In this document: piece after piece, positions 54,362 through 63,993 of the stretch
Position numbering within the stretch: position 1 is the stretch's first letter
How the letters are laid out: the number at the start of each line of letters is the position of its first letter
Assembly: GCF_024584785.1 (NCBI RefSeq)
Contig: NZ_CP074112.1
Span: 1,054,001 to 1,118,000, forward strand
From: Idiomarina loihiensis
Lineage (GTDB): Bacteria > Pseudomonadota > Gammaproteobacteria > Enterobacterales > Alteromonadaceae
Direction of reading: 5' to 3'
DNA length: 64,000 nt
Notes under the pieces: generated by a model
What the model was told of the DNA's origin: nothing
What the model saw: the letters and a program-made list of their open reading frames with translations, nothing else
Databases searched by the model: none
Position numbers and translations under genes: made by a program

Positions 54362-55078
54362 TTAACTTAAGCGTTTAGATAGTGCAACTTGCCAACTCTG
54401 TGGCAACCGCGATAAGAATTTAAGCACCCAGCCAAACAGCGTCGGAAAGGTAATGTCGGTGGTTTTATTAGCAATACCCTTACGGATCCGCTGTGAAGCG
54501 AATTCAACCGTTACCTGCATCGGCATCTCAAAGGTATTGGCGTCGGTCATCGGGGTTTTTACAAAGCCCGGAGATACGGTTTGTACATGGATACCCCGTT
54601 TCGCTAAATCCACCTGTAAGCTACGCGCGATATACTGGATAGCTGCTTTAGAGCCACCGTAAGCTTGAGCTTTGGTAAACGGCAGCAGCCGTGCAGTACT
54701 GCCAACAAAGACTAACTGCGAACCAGCTTGCAGGTTCGGCAATAAAGCCTCGACACAACGCATCATGCCAAACACGTTCACTTCAAACACGCGCTCGAAC
54801 ATGGCCGCTTCAAACTGCTCGACGTCCAAGTACTCACATACACCTGCCGACAAGATCACCACATCAACATCTTGATACACAGCTAAAACTTGCTTGGTGC
54901 TGGCCGCATCACTTACATCCAAACGCTGCCCGGCAATGTGCTGGGGATGAACTTGTTCAAGTTCAGCTAGCGCATCTGTATTACGGCCACAAGCTATCAC
55001 TGTGTGGCCGGCTGCCGCATAATCGAGGGCGAGCTGCTTGCCGATACCAGAGGTCGCGCCAGTAATCAAAATTTTCAT
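54362..55078 (-). CDS. Short-chain dehydrogenase/reductase
   Basis: 238-residue SDR. Cofactor loop TGATSGIGKQLA (6-17), GRN after the second strand (36-38, NADP-type), NVFG (about 100-103), catalytic Ser in VGSTAR near 124 and YGGSK near 139-143. The C-terminus is basic and hydrophobic (about 220-238), suggesting peripheral membrane contact. It overlaps the NTF2-like gene by 4 bases and is followed by the FAD enzyme at 16 bases. A ketone or hydroxyl on a lipid is the likely substrate, but that is inference from the operon. Confidence 0.9.
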   Translation of the reverse strand: MKILITGATSGIGKQLALDYAAAGHTVIACGRNTDALAELEQVHPQHIAGQRLDVSDAASTKQVLAVYQDVDVVILSAGVCEYLDVEQFEAAMFERVFEVNVFGMMRCVEALLPNLQAGSQLVFVGSTARLLPFTKAQAYGGSKAAIQYIARSLQVDLAKRGIHVQTVSPGFVKTPMTDANTFEMPMQVTVEFASQRIRKGIANKTTDITFPTLFGWVLKFLSRLPQSWQVALSKRLS

Positions 55079-55527
55079 GCAGACTTCACCTTATCTTTGA
55101 CGGTGCGAATGGCCCAACCAAGCACCGGAATATGTTCATAGACCATAGCACCAGCATCGTAGTAATCCACTTGAGCGATAATCTTGCCATTCGCTAACTT
55201 AAAATGGCTGGTACCTGGCAGTATCACCTGCTCGCCTTTAGCCAACTTAGGGTGCCTTAACAACATCTGCCAAGCTACAAACAAGTTATCACCCTGCAAC
55301 GCATGGTCGGTAAACTTAAAGTAGCAGCTCTGCACATTTTTAATGGTGTTTTGAAAATAAGCTTTGAGGTCGCTCAATCCATGCACTTGGTGAATAGGAT
55401 CAACAAAACTCACCTGATCAGCATAGAGTGCATCTAGCGCGGCAATACTTTCTTGGTTTAGCTCGGCATAGACCTGTTCTAGGCGTGCCACAATGTCACT
55501 GTTATCGGTTGCGCTTGTATCAGTCAT
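55075..55527 (-). CDS. NTF2-like (SnoaL) fold protein
   Basis: 150 residues of the NTF2/SnoaL cone fold: an N-terminal helix RLEQVYAELNQESIAALDALYADQVSFVDPIHQVHG (residues 15-50, pattern only), then the beta sheet to AQVDYYDAGAMVYEHIPVLG (near 117-137). Such proteins are isomerases, cyclases or simple ligand binders. It heads the SDR-FAD-DUF1365-Cfa part of the operon and lies 58 bases after phrB; CCGGAG serves as ribosome site. No catalytic residue can be named safely. Confidence 0.85.
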   Translation of the reverse strand: MTDTSATDNSDIVARLEQVYAELNQESIAALDALYADQVSFVDPIHQVHGLSDLKAYFQNTIKNVQSCYFKFTDHALQGDNLFVAWQMLLRHPKLAKGEQVILPGTSHFKLANGKIIAQVDYYDAGAMVYEHIPVLGWAIRTVKDKVKSA

Positions 55528-55585
55528 GCCTGCTCTCCGGTGTTATGCCTACCATCTACCCTCTAACTTAGTAAACTCAGCGGTT

Positions 55586-57031
55586 TTATAATGCTTTAAA
55601 CGCAGCTAAAAAACGCTCTCGAGCTACTTTATGGTCCACGATAGGTTGCGGATAATCACTGCGTTTACGGTCTTTCAGCCATTTTCCTGGAGCATGGATA
55701 TGCTGTTTCGGACAATCGGCTAATTCTTTCACCCATCTACGAATATAACTGCCGTCGGGATCAACTTTTTCGCTCTGTAAAGTAGGATTAAACACCCTGA
55801 AATAAGGTGCTGCATCAGTACCCGTCGAGGCACTCCACTGCCAGCCGCCGTTGTTGGCCGGAAAGCTGCCATCAATTAAGTGACGCATAAAAAACTGTTC
55901 ACCTAAGCGCCAATCCAGCAGTAAATCTTTAACTAAAAAGTGAGCTACTATCATCCGTACTCGGTTGTGCATCCAACCTTCTGCAGCTAATTGCCGCATG
56001 CCAGCATCCACGATAGGAAAGCCGGTACGGCCTTCACACCAGCGTTGAAAGCTGTCGGCATCCTCACGCCATTGCATAGCATCGGTATGTTTTAAAAAGG
56101 CTTTGCCATAATTTAAGCGCGGCACGTGGAACATCAGATGTTGGTAAAACTCTCGCCAAATCAATTCCGTTAGCCACACATCAGGACCTTGATCTAACGC
56201 ATCAGGAAAGTCCGGACTTAACTGCGCTAACTGCTGCACGGCTTGCCATGGCGATAGCATGCCTAGTTCCCAGTAGGGTGATAAACGCGAAGTCGTATCT
56301 AGACCTGGCAAATCACGTTCCGCCGCATAAGCGGTCACCCGCTCCTCGATGTACCCTTGTAATTGCTGATACACTGCATCTTCACCCACCACCCAGGCGC
56401 TGGAATCCTGTCGCGGGTAATCAACCTCGGGTACCACGGCTGCTGCGACCTTGCAGCGGCGTTCCACGGGTTGCATGAATGGCAGCCCATTATGACCAAG
56501 CTGCTCTCGCAAATGCTGCCGCCACGCTTTCGCAAATGGAGTGAACTTCTGGTAAATAGTGCCGGTTTGAGTGGTCAACACAGGGGGGACGACGAGGTTG
56601 CCATGATGCCCATGCCACGCCACACCTTGCTGCTCCAACAGCGCCTTTACTGCACGATCTCGGCGCACTTCGTGCAACGGATACTCTACATTGACATGAA
56701 CCTCTGACAGCTGCTGTTGTTCGGCAAATCGCTTCACGGCTTTAGGCGCTACTTGCCAACTCTCAATCACCTGAATGGATAGCGCTATCCCAGCCGCCGC
56801 CGCACTTTTTACAAACTCGTGTAGGTGCCGATAATACAAGTCCCACTTGATTGGAGCCCAATCGTGCTCATGCATTTGCTGTGGGCAAAGCAAAATCAAC
56901 GCCGGGATGGGCTGCTCAGCGCCATTCAGCTTAGCCGCTGCTGCCAGTGCCGGATTACTGCGTAGCCGCAGGTCGTGGCGCAACCACAACCCTGCCCGTG
57001 CGCTTCCCGTTGCTGGTGCCTCTGAACTCAT
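55586..57031 (-). CDS. phrB: Deoxyribodipyrimidine photolyase (class I CPD)
   Basis: 481 residues (E. coli PhrB 472). N-terminal antenna domain with LWLRHDLRLRSNPAL-type start (16-30) and C-terminal FAD domain: TSRLSPYWELGMLSP near 247-261, LIWREFYQHLMFH near 288-300, MHNRVRMIVAHFLVKDLL near 353-370 and NNGGWQWSASTGTDAAPYFRVFNP near 394-417. This is a CPD photolyase using light to repair pyrimidine dimers, not a cryptochrome-DASH. Overlaps the YbgA-like gene by 4 bases, as ybgA-phrB pair in E. coli. Confidence 0.96.
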   Translation of the reverse strand: MSSEAPATGSARAGLWLRHDLRLRSNPALAAAAKLNGAEQPIPALILLCPQQMHEHDWAPIKWDLYYRHLHEFVKSAAAAGIALSIQVIESWQVAPKAVKRFAEQQQLSEVHVNVEYPLHEVRRDRAVKALLEQQGVAWHGHHGNLVVPPVLTTQTGTIYQKFTPFAKAWRQHLREQLGHNGLPFMQPVERRCKVAAAVVPEVDYPRQDSSAWVVGEDAVYQQLQGYIEERVTAYAAERDLPGLDTTSRLSPYWELGMLSPWQAVQQLAQLSPDFPDALDQGPDVWLTELIWREFYQHLMFHVPRLNYGKAFLKHTDAMQWREDADSFQRWCEGRTGFPIVDAGMRQLAAEGWMHNRVRMIVAHFLVKDLLLDWRLGEQFFMRHLIDGSFPANNGGWQWSASTGTDAAPYFRVFNPTLQSEKVDPDGSYIRRWVKELADCPKQHIHAPGKWLKDRKRSDYPQPIVDHKVARERFLAAFKAL

Positions 57032-58008
57032 AACGCGTACCTCAATTTCAAATCAGCTGGGTAAGGATTCAAGTAACGCTGTCCGGCCAAGTAGCTATCT
57101 GGATATTCCCGTAAATAATGTCGTAGCAAGGTTAATGGCGCCAACAACGGCTGGATACCATCGTGGTAATCCAGAATCAGCTGACTTAGTTCTTGCTTTT
57201 GCTCAGCGTTTAAATGACTACCAAAATAGCCCTGCAAATGTTGCAAGACGTTAGTATGGTTGGCTCGTGTCGCTGGTTTACCTAACGCCTGCATCACCTG
57301 CTCAATGTACTCTTGTGCATCTGCTGGGGTTAAATCTTGTTGCGCTGCAACCCAGCGGCCAAGCTCACGATATTGCTGCTGGTTATGCGCCATAAGGAGT
57401 AGTTTTAGGCTGGTATGAAAGGCTAATAAATCAGCTTTCTTCACCGCCACCGCCGGCGTTGCTTCGCTCAACAGTTGCTGCCAGGCATGATATACATACA
57501 CCCGCATGATAAAGTTCTCGCGTAGTGGTGCATCGTTTAACCGGCCATCTTCTTCTAGCGGCAAAGCGGGATGTAGCTGCCTTAACCGCTGTACAAAAAT
57601 GCCCTCAGCAGCTTTTTTTGAATAGCCAGTAACAGGATCGTACAACTTAACCCGTTCCATCCCGCAACTGGGCGATTTTGCACAAAGTACGTAGCCACTT
57701 AATTGGCGCAAATGCGGCTGCGCCCGGTCGGCAAATTCGATTAAGCGTGCAGTCACGTCTTCACCTGTCTTTGGTACAATTGCACGTACCGAAGATGCAG
57801 GTTCCGAAGCGGTAGGTGCTTGTTCATGCCACTCTAAGCGGATGGTTGGACGCGGCACCGGCATACCAATCCCGACTTCGGGACACAACTTGACAAACTC
57901 CACATGACGAATTAACTCATCGGCACAAAAAGAAGACCTTTTATGGCCGCCGTCATAACGCACCTGATCGCCTAATAAACAGGCACTTATCCCAACTTTG
58001 ATGGTCAC
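57028..58008 (-). CDS. DUF523 and DUF1722 (YbgA-like) fusion protein
   Basis: 326 residues in two parts. DUF523 (about 3-150) shows GISACLLGDQVRYDGGH and CAKSPSCGMERV, including the four conserved Cys. DUF1722 (about 175-320) is the YbgA-like helical domain starting near LLMAHNQQQYRELG. GTG start at 58008 with AAGGAG 6 bases upstream. It is the first gene of the leftward operon and pairs with phrB as in E. coli. The DUF523 Cys set suggests metal or Fe-S binding; the function is not known. The intergenic region before it holds a candidate ECF promoter. Confidence 0.9.
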   Translation of the reverse strand: MTIKVGISACLLGDQVRYDGGHKRSSFCADELIRHVEFVKLCPEVGIGMPVPRPTIRLEWHEQAPTASEPASSVRAIVPKTGEDVTARLIEFADRAQPHLRQLSGYVLCAKSPSCGMERVKLYDPVTGYSKKAAEGIFVQRLRQLHPALPLEEDGRLNDAPLRENFIMRVYVYHAWQQLLSEATPAVAVKKADLLAFHTSLKLLLMAHNQQQYRELGRWVAAQQDLTPADAQEYIEQVMQALGKPATRANHTNVLQHLQGYFGSHLNAEQKQELSQLILDYHDGIQPLLAPLTLLRHYLREYPDSYLAGQRYLNPYPADLKLRYAL

Positions 58009-58054
58009 AAGCTACTCCTTGTTCTTGAACTCATGCTGACAACATACTGACAAA

Positions 58055-58081
58055 TTACGCTAGTCGCGAGGAAAAGTTCAC
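58055..58081 (-). promoter_or_regulatory. Candidate ECF promoter for the phrB-cfa operon
   Basis: Read leftward: GTGAAC or TGAACT (complement of 58075-58081), a 15-16 base spacer, then CTAGCGTAAT. The CTAGCGTA at the -10 is identical to that of the divergent LON promoter 40 bases away; the -35 matches TGATCC in only 4 of 6 positions. About 35 bases separate it from the GTG. Confidence 0.45.
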
Positions 58082-58088
58082 TAAGTAC

Positions 58089-58116
58089 TAATCCAAAGAC
58101 CAGAGGCTAGCGTACT
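58089..58116 (+). promoter_or_regulatory. Candidate ECF promoter for the LON-domain gene
   Basis: TAATCC (58089-58094), exactly 16 bases, CGTACT (58111-58116). It differs from the sigma-gene promoter by one base in the -35 and keeps CGTA and the spacer length. Transcription would begin near 58123, about 26 bases before the chosen start. Confidence 0.6.
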
Positions 58117-58148
58117 AAAGCATAAGTTTAACTATGAAGGATTTAAGC

Positions 58149-58757
58149 ATGACACATGCGCAACCCACAATTCCCTTGTTTCCTCTCTCTGGACACGTGC
58201 TTCCTGGGGGAACCATGCGTTTGCGCATCTTTGAGCCTCGCTACGTGCGGATGGTGAAAGAAGCCTGCAATGGTAACAGTTGTTCACCGATTGGCTTATG
58301 CATGCTCAATGAGGATGGCGACGTAGCTTCCAATACTCATATCCATCCCATTGGCACCAAGGTCACCATTGTTGATTTTGAGCAATTACCTGATGGCTTA
58401 CTGGGGATCACGGTAGCCGGCAATGAGCTATTTCGTATCGTCGACATTCAAGTGCAAGACGATGGCCTACGAGTAGGCGAAATTGAGCCGATTGGAGCTT
58501 GGTCAGCGTTGCCATTAAGCGCGAACGATAAGCATATCGCTGACCAGTTAAACGCTGTCTATCAAGCTTATCCAGAACTTGCCATCGAAGCTGCCCCTGA
58601 ACTGTGGCAACGAGCTGATTGGGTAGCGCTACGCTGGCTAGAGTTATTACCCATAGCCGCGACTGCCAAGCAAGAATTGTTGCAAGCCCCAACGGCTGAT
58701 GCCGCCTTAGAGTTTTTACGCGATTTGATGGATGCTAGCCAAGAATACGACAGCTAA
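58149..58757 (+). CDS. LON peptidase substrate-binding domain protein
   Basis: 202 residues from ATG 58149, selected because AAGGA lies 7 bases upstream; an ATG five codons earlier has no such site. IPLFPLSGHVLPGG and RLRIFEPRYVRMV (about 8-35) are the Lon N-terminal domain pattern. There is no AAA or protease domain, so it is a stand-alone substrate-binding domain. The gene is divergent from the phrB operon and precedes the sigma/anti-sigma pair; a matching ECF promoter suggests it belongs to the same regulon, perhaps handling damaged proteins. Confidence 0.88.
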   Translation: MTHAQPTIPLFPLSGHVLPGGTMRLRIFEPRYVRMVKEACNGNSCSPIGLCMLNEDGDVASNTHIHPIGTKVTIVDFEQLPDGLLGITVAGNELFRIVDIQVQDDGLRVGEIEPIGAWSALPLSANDKHIADQLNAVYQAYPELAIEAAPELWQRADWVALRWLELLPIAATAKQELLQAPTADAALEFLRDLMDASQEYDS

Positions 58758-58785
58758 TTATTTTTGCAGATTTTTTAGGCAGTAG

Positions 58786-58813
58786 TGATCCTTGTGTAAA
58801 ACCTTGGCGTAAA
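58786..58813 (+). promoter_or_regulatory. ECF (RpoE/ChrR-type) promoter of the sigma gene
   Basis: TGATCC (58786-58791), 16 bases, CGTAAA (58808-58813). This matches the known promoter pattern of ChrR-controlled RpoE sigma factors (TGATC then CGTA or TA at the same distance) and implies that the sigma factor drives its own operon. Confidence 0.75.
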
Positions 58814-58891
58814 CATAGGTAATCCTTGAATATCCAAGCGGGTATCACTACTATGCAGATAGCAACTGAGCAAATAACACAACGGAAAACT

Positions 58892-59470
58892 ATGCCTCCT
58901 GCGCAGCCGGATAATCCCGAACACGCTGCCGAGCTTCTCGCCCAAATTGCTACTGAGCAATCGCGTGCTGCCTTTAGTGAATTATTCAAACACTTTGCAC
59001 CACGCTTACAAGCTTACGCAACGCGACAATTCGGCAATGAACAGACCGCGATGGATTTGGTTCAAGAAACCATGACCAACGTTTGGCATAAGGCTCATTT
59101 ATTTAAGCCCGACCGCGGTTCTGCAGCCACTTGGATATTCACTATTGCTAGAAACATTCGCTTTGATTTCTTGCGGAAGAATAAATATCGCCAGAATGAT
59201 TTAAGTGCGGATGATTTGTGGCCAGTTCTGGCCGAGCAAAATGAATCTCTTGATGACGATTATGCGTTAGATGACGATTTACTGATGCAGCAGTTGGCGG
59301 TTTATTGTGAACAACTACCGCCGGCTCAAAAAACCGTGATTGAGTTGATTTACATAGAAGGCAAATCGCAGCAAGAAGTTGCTGACGCCTTGGATATTCC
59401 GTTGGGTACTGTTAAATCACGTACTCGCTTGGCACTACAGAAATTGAAAGAGTTAATACAGCATGATTAA
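58892..59470 (+). CDS. rpoE: ECF sigma factor of the ChrR-controlled RpoE group
   Basis: 192 residues from ATG 58892 (GGA 6 bases upstream). In-frame starts at TTG 58826 and ATG 58853 exist, but the former would lie right at the predicted transcription start. Region 2 is FSELFKHFAPRLQAYATRQ through DLVQETMTNVWHKA and WIFTIARNIRFDFLRK; region 4 is LPPAQKTVIELIYIEG then the helix-turn-helix SQQEVADALDIPLGTVKSR. The length and sequence resemble the RpoE that answers singlet oxygen in Rhodobacter. The stop overlaps the chrR start (ATGATTAA). Confidence 0.92.
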   Translation: MPPAQPDNPEHAAELLAQIATEQSRAAFSELFKHFAPRLQAYATRQFGNEQTAMDLVQETMTNVWHKAHLFKPDRGSAATWIFTIARNIRFDFLRKNKYRQNDLSADDLWPVLAEQNESLDDDYALDDDLLMQQLAVYCEQLPPAQKTVIELIYIEGKSQQEVADALDIPLGTVKSRTRLALQKLKELIQHD

Positions 59471-60152
59471 ATTCCACCCTTCAGAACAGCAACTTGTGCT
59501 TTATGCTGCTGGTGAACTCAGCCCTGCCATGCTGATGATGGTGGGTACCCATGTGGACATGTGTAAGCAATGCCAAGCACAGGTACAAGACATCGAAGAG
59601 CAGATGGCACGCAAACTATTTGGCGAAAACAATTTTGCCGATTATCAAGCTAACAGCCTAGACAGTAAGACTCATGATGCCATGCTAGCTGCAATATTTG
59701 CGTCAACGGCGCCGGTTGCTGAACCCAGCCCACCACAGCCCCATGACAACCTATTGTACTTAGAAGGCAAGCGTTTTACGTTGCCTGCGACCTTAGCACG
59801 CAACAGCCACCGCATTGGTGACTGGAGCCGCTTACCGGGTAAATTGTGGCGTGCCTCCGTAGATATCGGAGCTGAGCAGTCGCTCAACTTTATCTACATG
59901 GGCGAGCAAAGTACCGTACCAGAGCATACCCATAAAGGTAACGAAGCAACCTTAGTGATAAACGGTGTGTTCAGTGACGAGCAAGGTGACTATAAAGACG
60001 GTGACTTTGTGTTACTGGATGGCGCGCACAAACACAGCCCGCACACCACTCACGAAGATTGTTTAACCTTAGCGGCACTAGACGCTCCGTTGCACTTCAC
60101 CACGGGTCTAAGTCGCTTGTTAAATCCTTTTAGTAGCTTGTTTTTTAAATAA
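59463..60152 (+). CDS. chrR: ChrR-type zinc anti-sigma factor
   Basis: 229 residues. The anti-sigma zinc site matches Rhodobacter ChrR shifted by one: H5, H30, C34, C37 (HVDMCKQC). The C-terminal cupin domain (about 95-229) keeps the second metal site with exactly the same spacing: H155, H157, E161 and H191. ChrR holds RpoE inactive until singlet oxygen or like damage triggers its release and loss. Translationally coupled to the sigma gene. All ligands needed for zinc and cupin metal are present, so it should be functional. Confidence 0.93.
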   Translation: MIKFHPSEQQLVLYAAGELSPAMLMMVGTHVDMCKQCQAQVQDIEEQMARKLFGENNFADYQANSLDSKTHDAMLAAIFASTAPVAEPSPPQPHDNLLYLEGKRFTLPATLARNSHRIGDWSRLPGKLWRASVDIGAEQSLNFIYMGEQSTVPEHTHKGNEATLVINGVFSDEQGDYKDGDFVLLDGAHKHSPHTTHEDCLTLAALDAPLHFTTGLSRLLNPFSSLFFK

Positions 60153-60176
60153 CTCAAGCTGCAAACTAAAGTCATT

Positions 60177-60214
60177 AAAAAAGCCGTTGTGATTATCACA
60201 ACGGCTTTTTTTTA
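60177..60214. terminator. Bidirectional terminator between chrR and ihfA
   Basis: An 11-bp or longer stem AAGCCGTTGTG/CACAACGGCTT with a 5-base loop, then eight T on the plus strand and six A before it. The ihfA stop lies at its right edge. Confidence 0.93.
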
Positions 60215-60508
60215 GTCTTGCGGGTTGGCGTTAACAACGCGCTGCTTTAATTTCTGTCCAGGCCGGAAGGTTACTACCCGGCGAGCTGAGATTGGAATAT
60301 CTTCGCCCGTTTTTGGGTTTCTACCCGGCCGTTGGTTTTTAGTACGCAACTCAAAGTTACCAAAACCAGATAGTTTTACTTCTTCACCAGCTTCTAATGC
60401 ACGACGAATTTCTTCAAAAAAACATTCAACCAGTTCTTTTGCATCACGTTTGTGCATGCCAAACTTTTCATTTAATTGTTCAGCTAATTCAGCCTTGGTC
60501 AGCGCCAT
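60212..60508 (-). CDS. ihfA: Integration host factor subunit alpha
   Basis: 98-residue HU/IHF protein; [28 protein letters not shown] start, [11 protein letters not shown] at 43-53 and the beta-arm [14 protein letters not shown] at 60-73 identify IhfA. It sits 4 bases after pheT, the conserved pheST-ihfA order. Partner IhfB is at 16.3-16.6 kb. Confidence 0.97.
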   Translation of the reverse strand: MALTKAELAEQLNEKFGMHKRDAKELVECFFEEIRRALEAGEEVKLSGFGNFELRTKNQRPGRNPKTGEDIPISARRVVTFRPGQKLKQRVVNANPQD

Positions 60509-60512
60509 AGCA

Positions 60513-62900
60513 TCACTCCCTTAGGGTTGCCCCAAATTCAGATGTCAGCATGTCAACCACTGCCGCCACGGCAGCGTTGATTTCTTGTTCTTCGAGCGTG
60601 CGCTCAGCGTGCTGTAACGTCATCGATAAAGCTAAACTGCGATGACCTTCGGCAACACCAGCACCTTGGTACACGTCAAACAAGTTTAGGCCAACTAAAT
60701 GATTTACGCCAATATTTTCAATTGCAGCCAAAATCTCACCGGCGGCAATGCTCTGTTTCACCACAATCGCCAAATCACGACGAATAGATGGGTATTTAGA
60801 AACTGCTTGAGCTTCTGGTACCGCACGGTTTACCAAGCCGTCTAGCTCTAGCTCAAATACGTAGGTGCGACCGTTCAAGCCCAGTTTTTTCTCAAACTGC
60901 GGATGAATCGCGCCCAAGTAACCGATGCGCTCAGCACCGCGGAACACAGCTGCGGTTTGCCCTGGGTGCAAGGCTGGATGCTGATCTGCCACAAAGCGGA
61001 ACTCGCCCGCCTCGCCAGTCATGGCTAACAATGCCTCTACATCACCTTTAAGGTCATAAAAATCGACCGCACGCTCCCCATCACTCCAATGCTCTGGATG
61101 GGCTTTACCAGCTCGAATACCAGCAATCATCGGCTGTTGGCGAACGCCATTTTCAGCATCCTCAGCAGGAATAAAACGTAACCCAGTTTCACAGAAAGCT
61201 AACGATTGTTGCTGACGTTTCTGGTTGTGCGCCACGGCACCTACTAAGCCTGGCCACAAACTCACACGCATCGATGACATCTCTACCGAAATCGGGTGCG
61301 GCAGCGTCAACGCAGCCACGTCATCAAATAGCATCGCTTGATGTTTAGGATCAACAAAGCTGTAAGTGATAGCTTCTTGATAGCCACGGTCAATCAAAGT
61401 GCGCTTTAATGAAACAGCACTAAGCTTGCCTTCTTGGCGGGCAATCATGCGCAATTGTGCTGCTGGAGCAGCAGCTTGAATGCGATGATAGCCATAGATG
61501 CGGGCCACTTCTTCAATCAGATCTTCTTCAATGGCCATATCAAAGCGGAAGGTTGGTACAGTCACCTGCCAAGCATCTGCATCTTCTTCAACAGCAAAAC
61601 CTAAGCGGGTTAAGATGTCAGTTACTTCTGCTGCAGCAATGCTAATCCCCAACACTTTGGCTAACCGAGCTTTACGTAACACAATCTGTGCTGCTTGCGG
61701 CAGATGTTCAGGGCTTACTGCCTCAACAATCGGACCTGCTTCGCCACCGCAAATCTCTATCAACAACGCAGTGGCTCGCTCCATCGCCGTGCGTTGGAGT
61801 TCAGGATCAACCCCACGCTCATAACGATGCGATGCATCTGTATGTAAGCCAAACCGACGTGCCCGGCCGGCGATCGCCGCTGGTGCAAAAAACGCACTCT
61901 CTAAGAATACATCCGTGGTGGTACTGGTTACACCGCTATCGGCACCACCAAAAATACCTGCCATGGCTAGTGCTTTTGCTTCATCAGCGATAACCAATAC
62001 GTCATCGGTTAAGGTCACTTGGTTACCATCTAACAAAGTTAGTTGCTCGCCAGTTGCTGCCATTCGTACCTGCACGGCACCTTCTAACTTAGCGTTATCA
62101 AAGGCGTGCATCGGATGACCCAGCTCTAACAACACGTAGTTGGTCACGTCCACCACAGGATCAATACTACGCACACCACTGCGGCGCAGACGTTCACGCA
62201 ACCACAATGGTGACTCGGCTTGCACGTTAAGATCTCGTACAATTCGACCCAAATAACGAGGACAAGCTGCCGGTGCTGCTAAGATTACCGCGCGCTCTTG
62301 GTCATGGGTTACCGTAACTGGAGCCATAGCTGGTTCAGTTACTGTTAATCGATTCAACACGCCCACTTCGCGCGCAATACCACGAATGCCTAAGCAATCA
62401 GCGCGGTTTGGGGTTAAATCCACATCTAAAGTTACATCATTAAGTTCTAGATAATCGCGATAATCCATGCCTACCGGCGCATCGGCTGGCAATTCAATAA
62501 TGCCATCGTGATCATCACTTAAACCAAGCTCAGCGTTCGAACATAACATGCCGTGCGAAGGCTGACCGCGTAATTTGGCTTTCTTGATTTTAAAATCACC
62601 TGGTAGCACAGCACCCACAGTCGCTACCGCTACTTTCAAACCCAATCGGCAGTTCGGCGCACCACAGACGATATCAACCGGCTCATCAGCACCGATATCA
62701 ACCTTAGTGACTTGTAATTTATCGGCATCAGGATGCGGACCACAGGCAATAACTTCGCCCACCACGACGGCACTAAAATCTTCCGCTACCGCATCAATAC
62801 TGTCTACTTCTAGGCCTGCCATGCTTAATTGCTCTGACAACGCCACACTATCTAAGGCCGGGTTAACCCAGCTACGTAACCACTTTTCACTAAATTTCAT
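60513..62900 (-). CDS. pheT: Phenylalanyl-tRNA synthetase beta subunit
   Basis: 795 residues, the E. coli length. N-terminal tRNA-binding domain (about 39-148, [19 protein letters not shown] pattern), B3/B4 editing domain with [15 protein letters not shown] near 255-270, B5 domain, and the C-terminal FDX-ACB domain from [14 protein letters not shown] near 702 to the end. With PheS it forms the alpha2-beta2 enzyme that charges tRNA-Phe and edits mischarged Tyr. It follows pheS by 13 bases. Confidence 0.98.
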   Translation of the reverse strand: MKFSEKWLRSWVNPALDSVALSEQLSMAGLEVDSIDAVAEDFSAVVVGEVIACGPHPDADKLQVTKVDIGADEPVDIVCGAPNCRLGLKVAVATVGAVLPGDFKIKKAKLRGQPSHGMLCSNAELGLSDDHDGIIELPADAPVGMDYRDYLELNDVTLDVDLTPNRADCLGIRGIAREVGVLNRLTVTEPAMAPVTVTHDQERAVILAAPAACPRYLGRIVRDLNVQAESPLWLRERLRRSGVRSIDPVVDVTNYVLLELGHPMHAFDNAKLEGAVQVRMAATGEQLTLLDGNQVTLTDDVLVIADEAKALAMAGIFGGADSGVTSTTTDVFLESAFFAPAAIAGRARRFGLHTDASHRYERGVDPELQRTAMERATALLIEICGGEAGPIVEAVSPEHLPQAAQIVLRKARLAKVLGISIAAAEVTDILTRLGFAVEEDADAWQVTVPTFRFDMAIEEDLIEEVARIYGYHRIQAAAPAAQLRMIARQEGKLSAVSLKRTLIDRGYQEAITYSFVDPKHQAMLFDDVAALTLPHPISVEMSSMRVSLWPGLVGAVAHNQKRQQQSLAFCETGLRFIPAEDAENGVRQQPMIAGIRAGKAHPEHWSDGERAVDFYDLKGDVEALLAMTGEAGEFRFVADQHPALHPGQTAAVFRGAERIGYLGAIHPQFEKKLGLNGRTYVFELELDGLVNRAVPEAQAVSKYPSIRRDLAIVVKQSIAAGEILAAIENIGVNHLVGLNLFDVYQGAGVAEGHRSLALSMTLQHAERTLEEQEINAAVAAVVDMLTSEFGATLRE

Positions 62901-62913
62901 CTGCGTACCCGGC

Positions 62914-63906
<993 letters not shown>

Positions 63907-63963
63907 TTATGACTAAAACATAAAAGTGAATAGTTAATTGCGCCTATGATAACGAAAAAGCAT

Positions 63964-63993
63964 AAAAAAAGGGAGCTAGAAAGCCCCCTTTTT
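63964..63993 (-). terminator. Terminator or attenuator upstream of pheS
   Basis: AAAAAGGG pairs with CCCTTTTT and GCT with AGC around one mismatch and a 4-base loop; read leftward it ends in a run of seven T. It lies 70 bases before pheS. In E. coli a pheM leader peptide and attenuator occupy this place; the leader would be outside the window, so it may equally be the terminator of an upstream gene such as rplT. Confidence 0.7.

Noticed and set aside
54691-55065. 124-codon frame opposite the SDR gene
   Set aside because: His/Arg/Pro-rich translation typical of antisense shadows; the SDR motifs on the other strand are complete.
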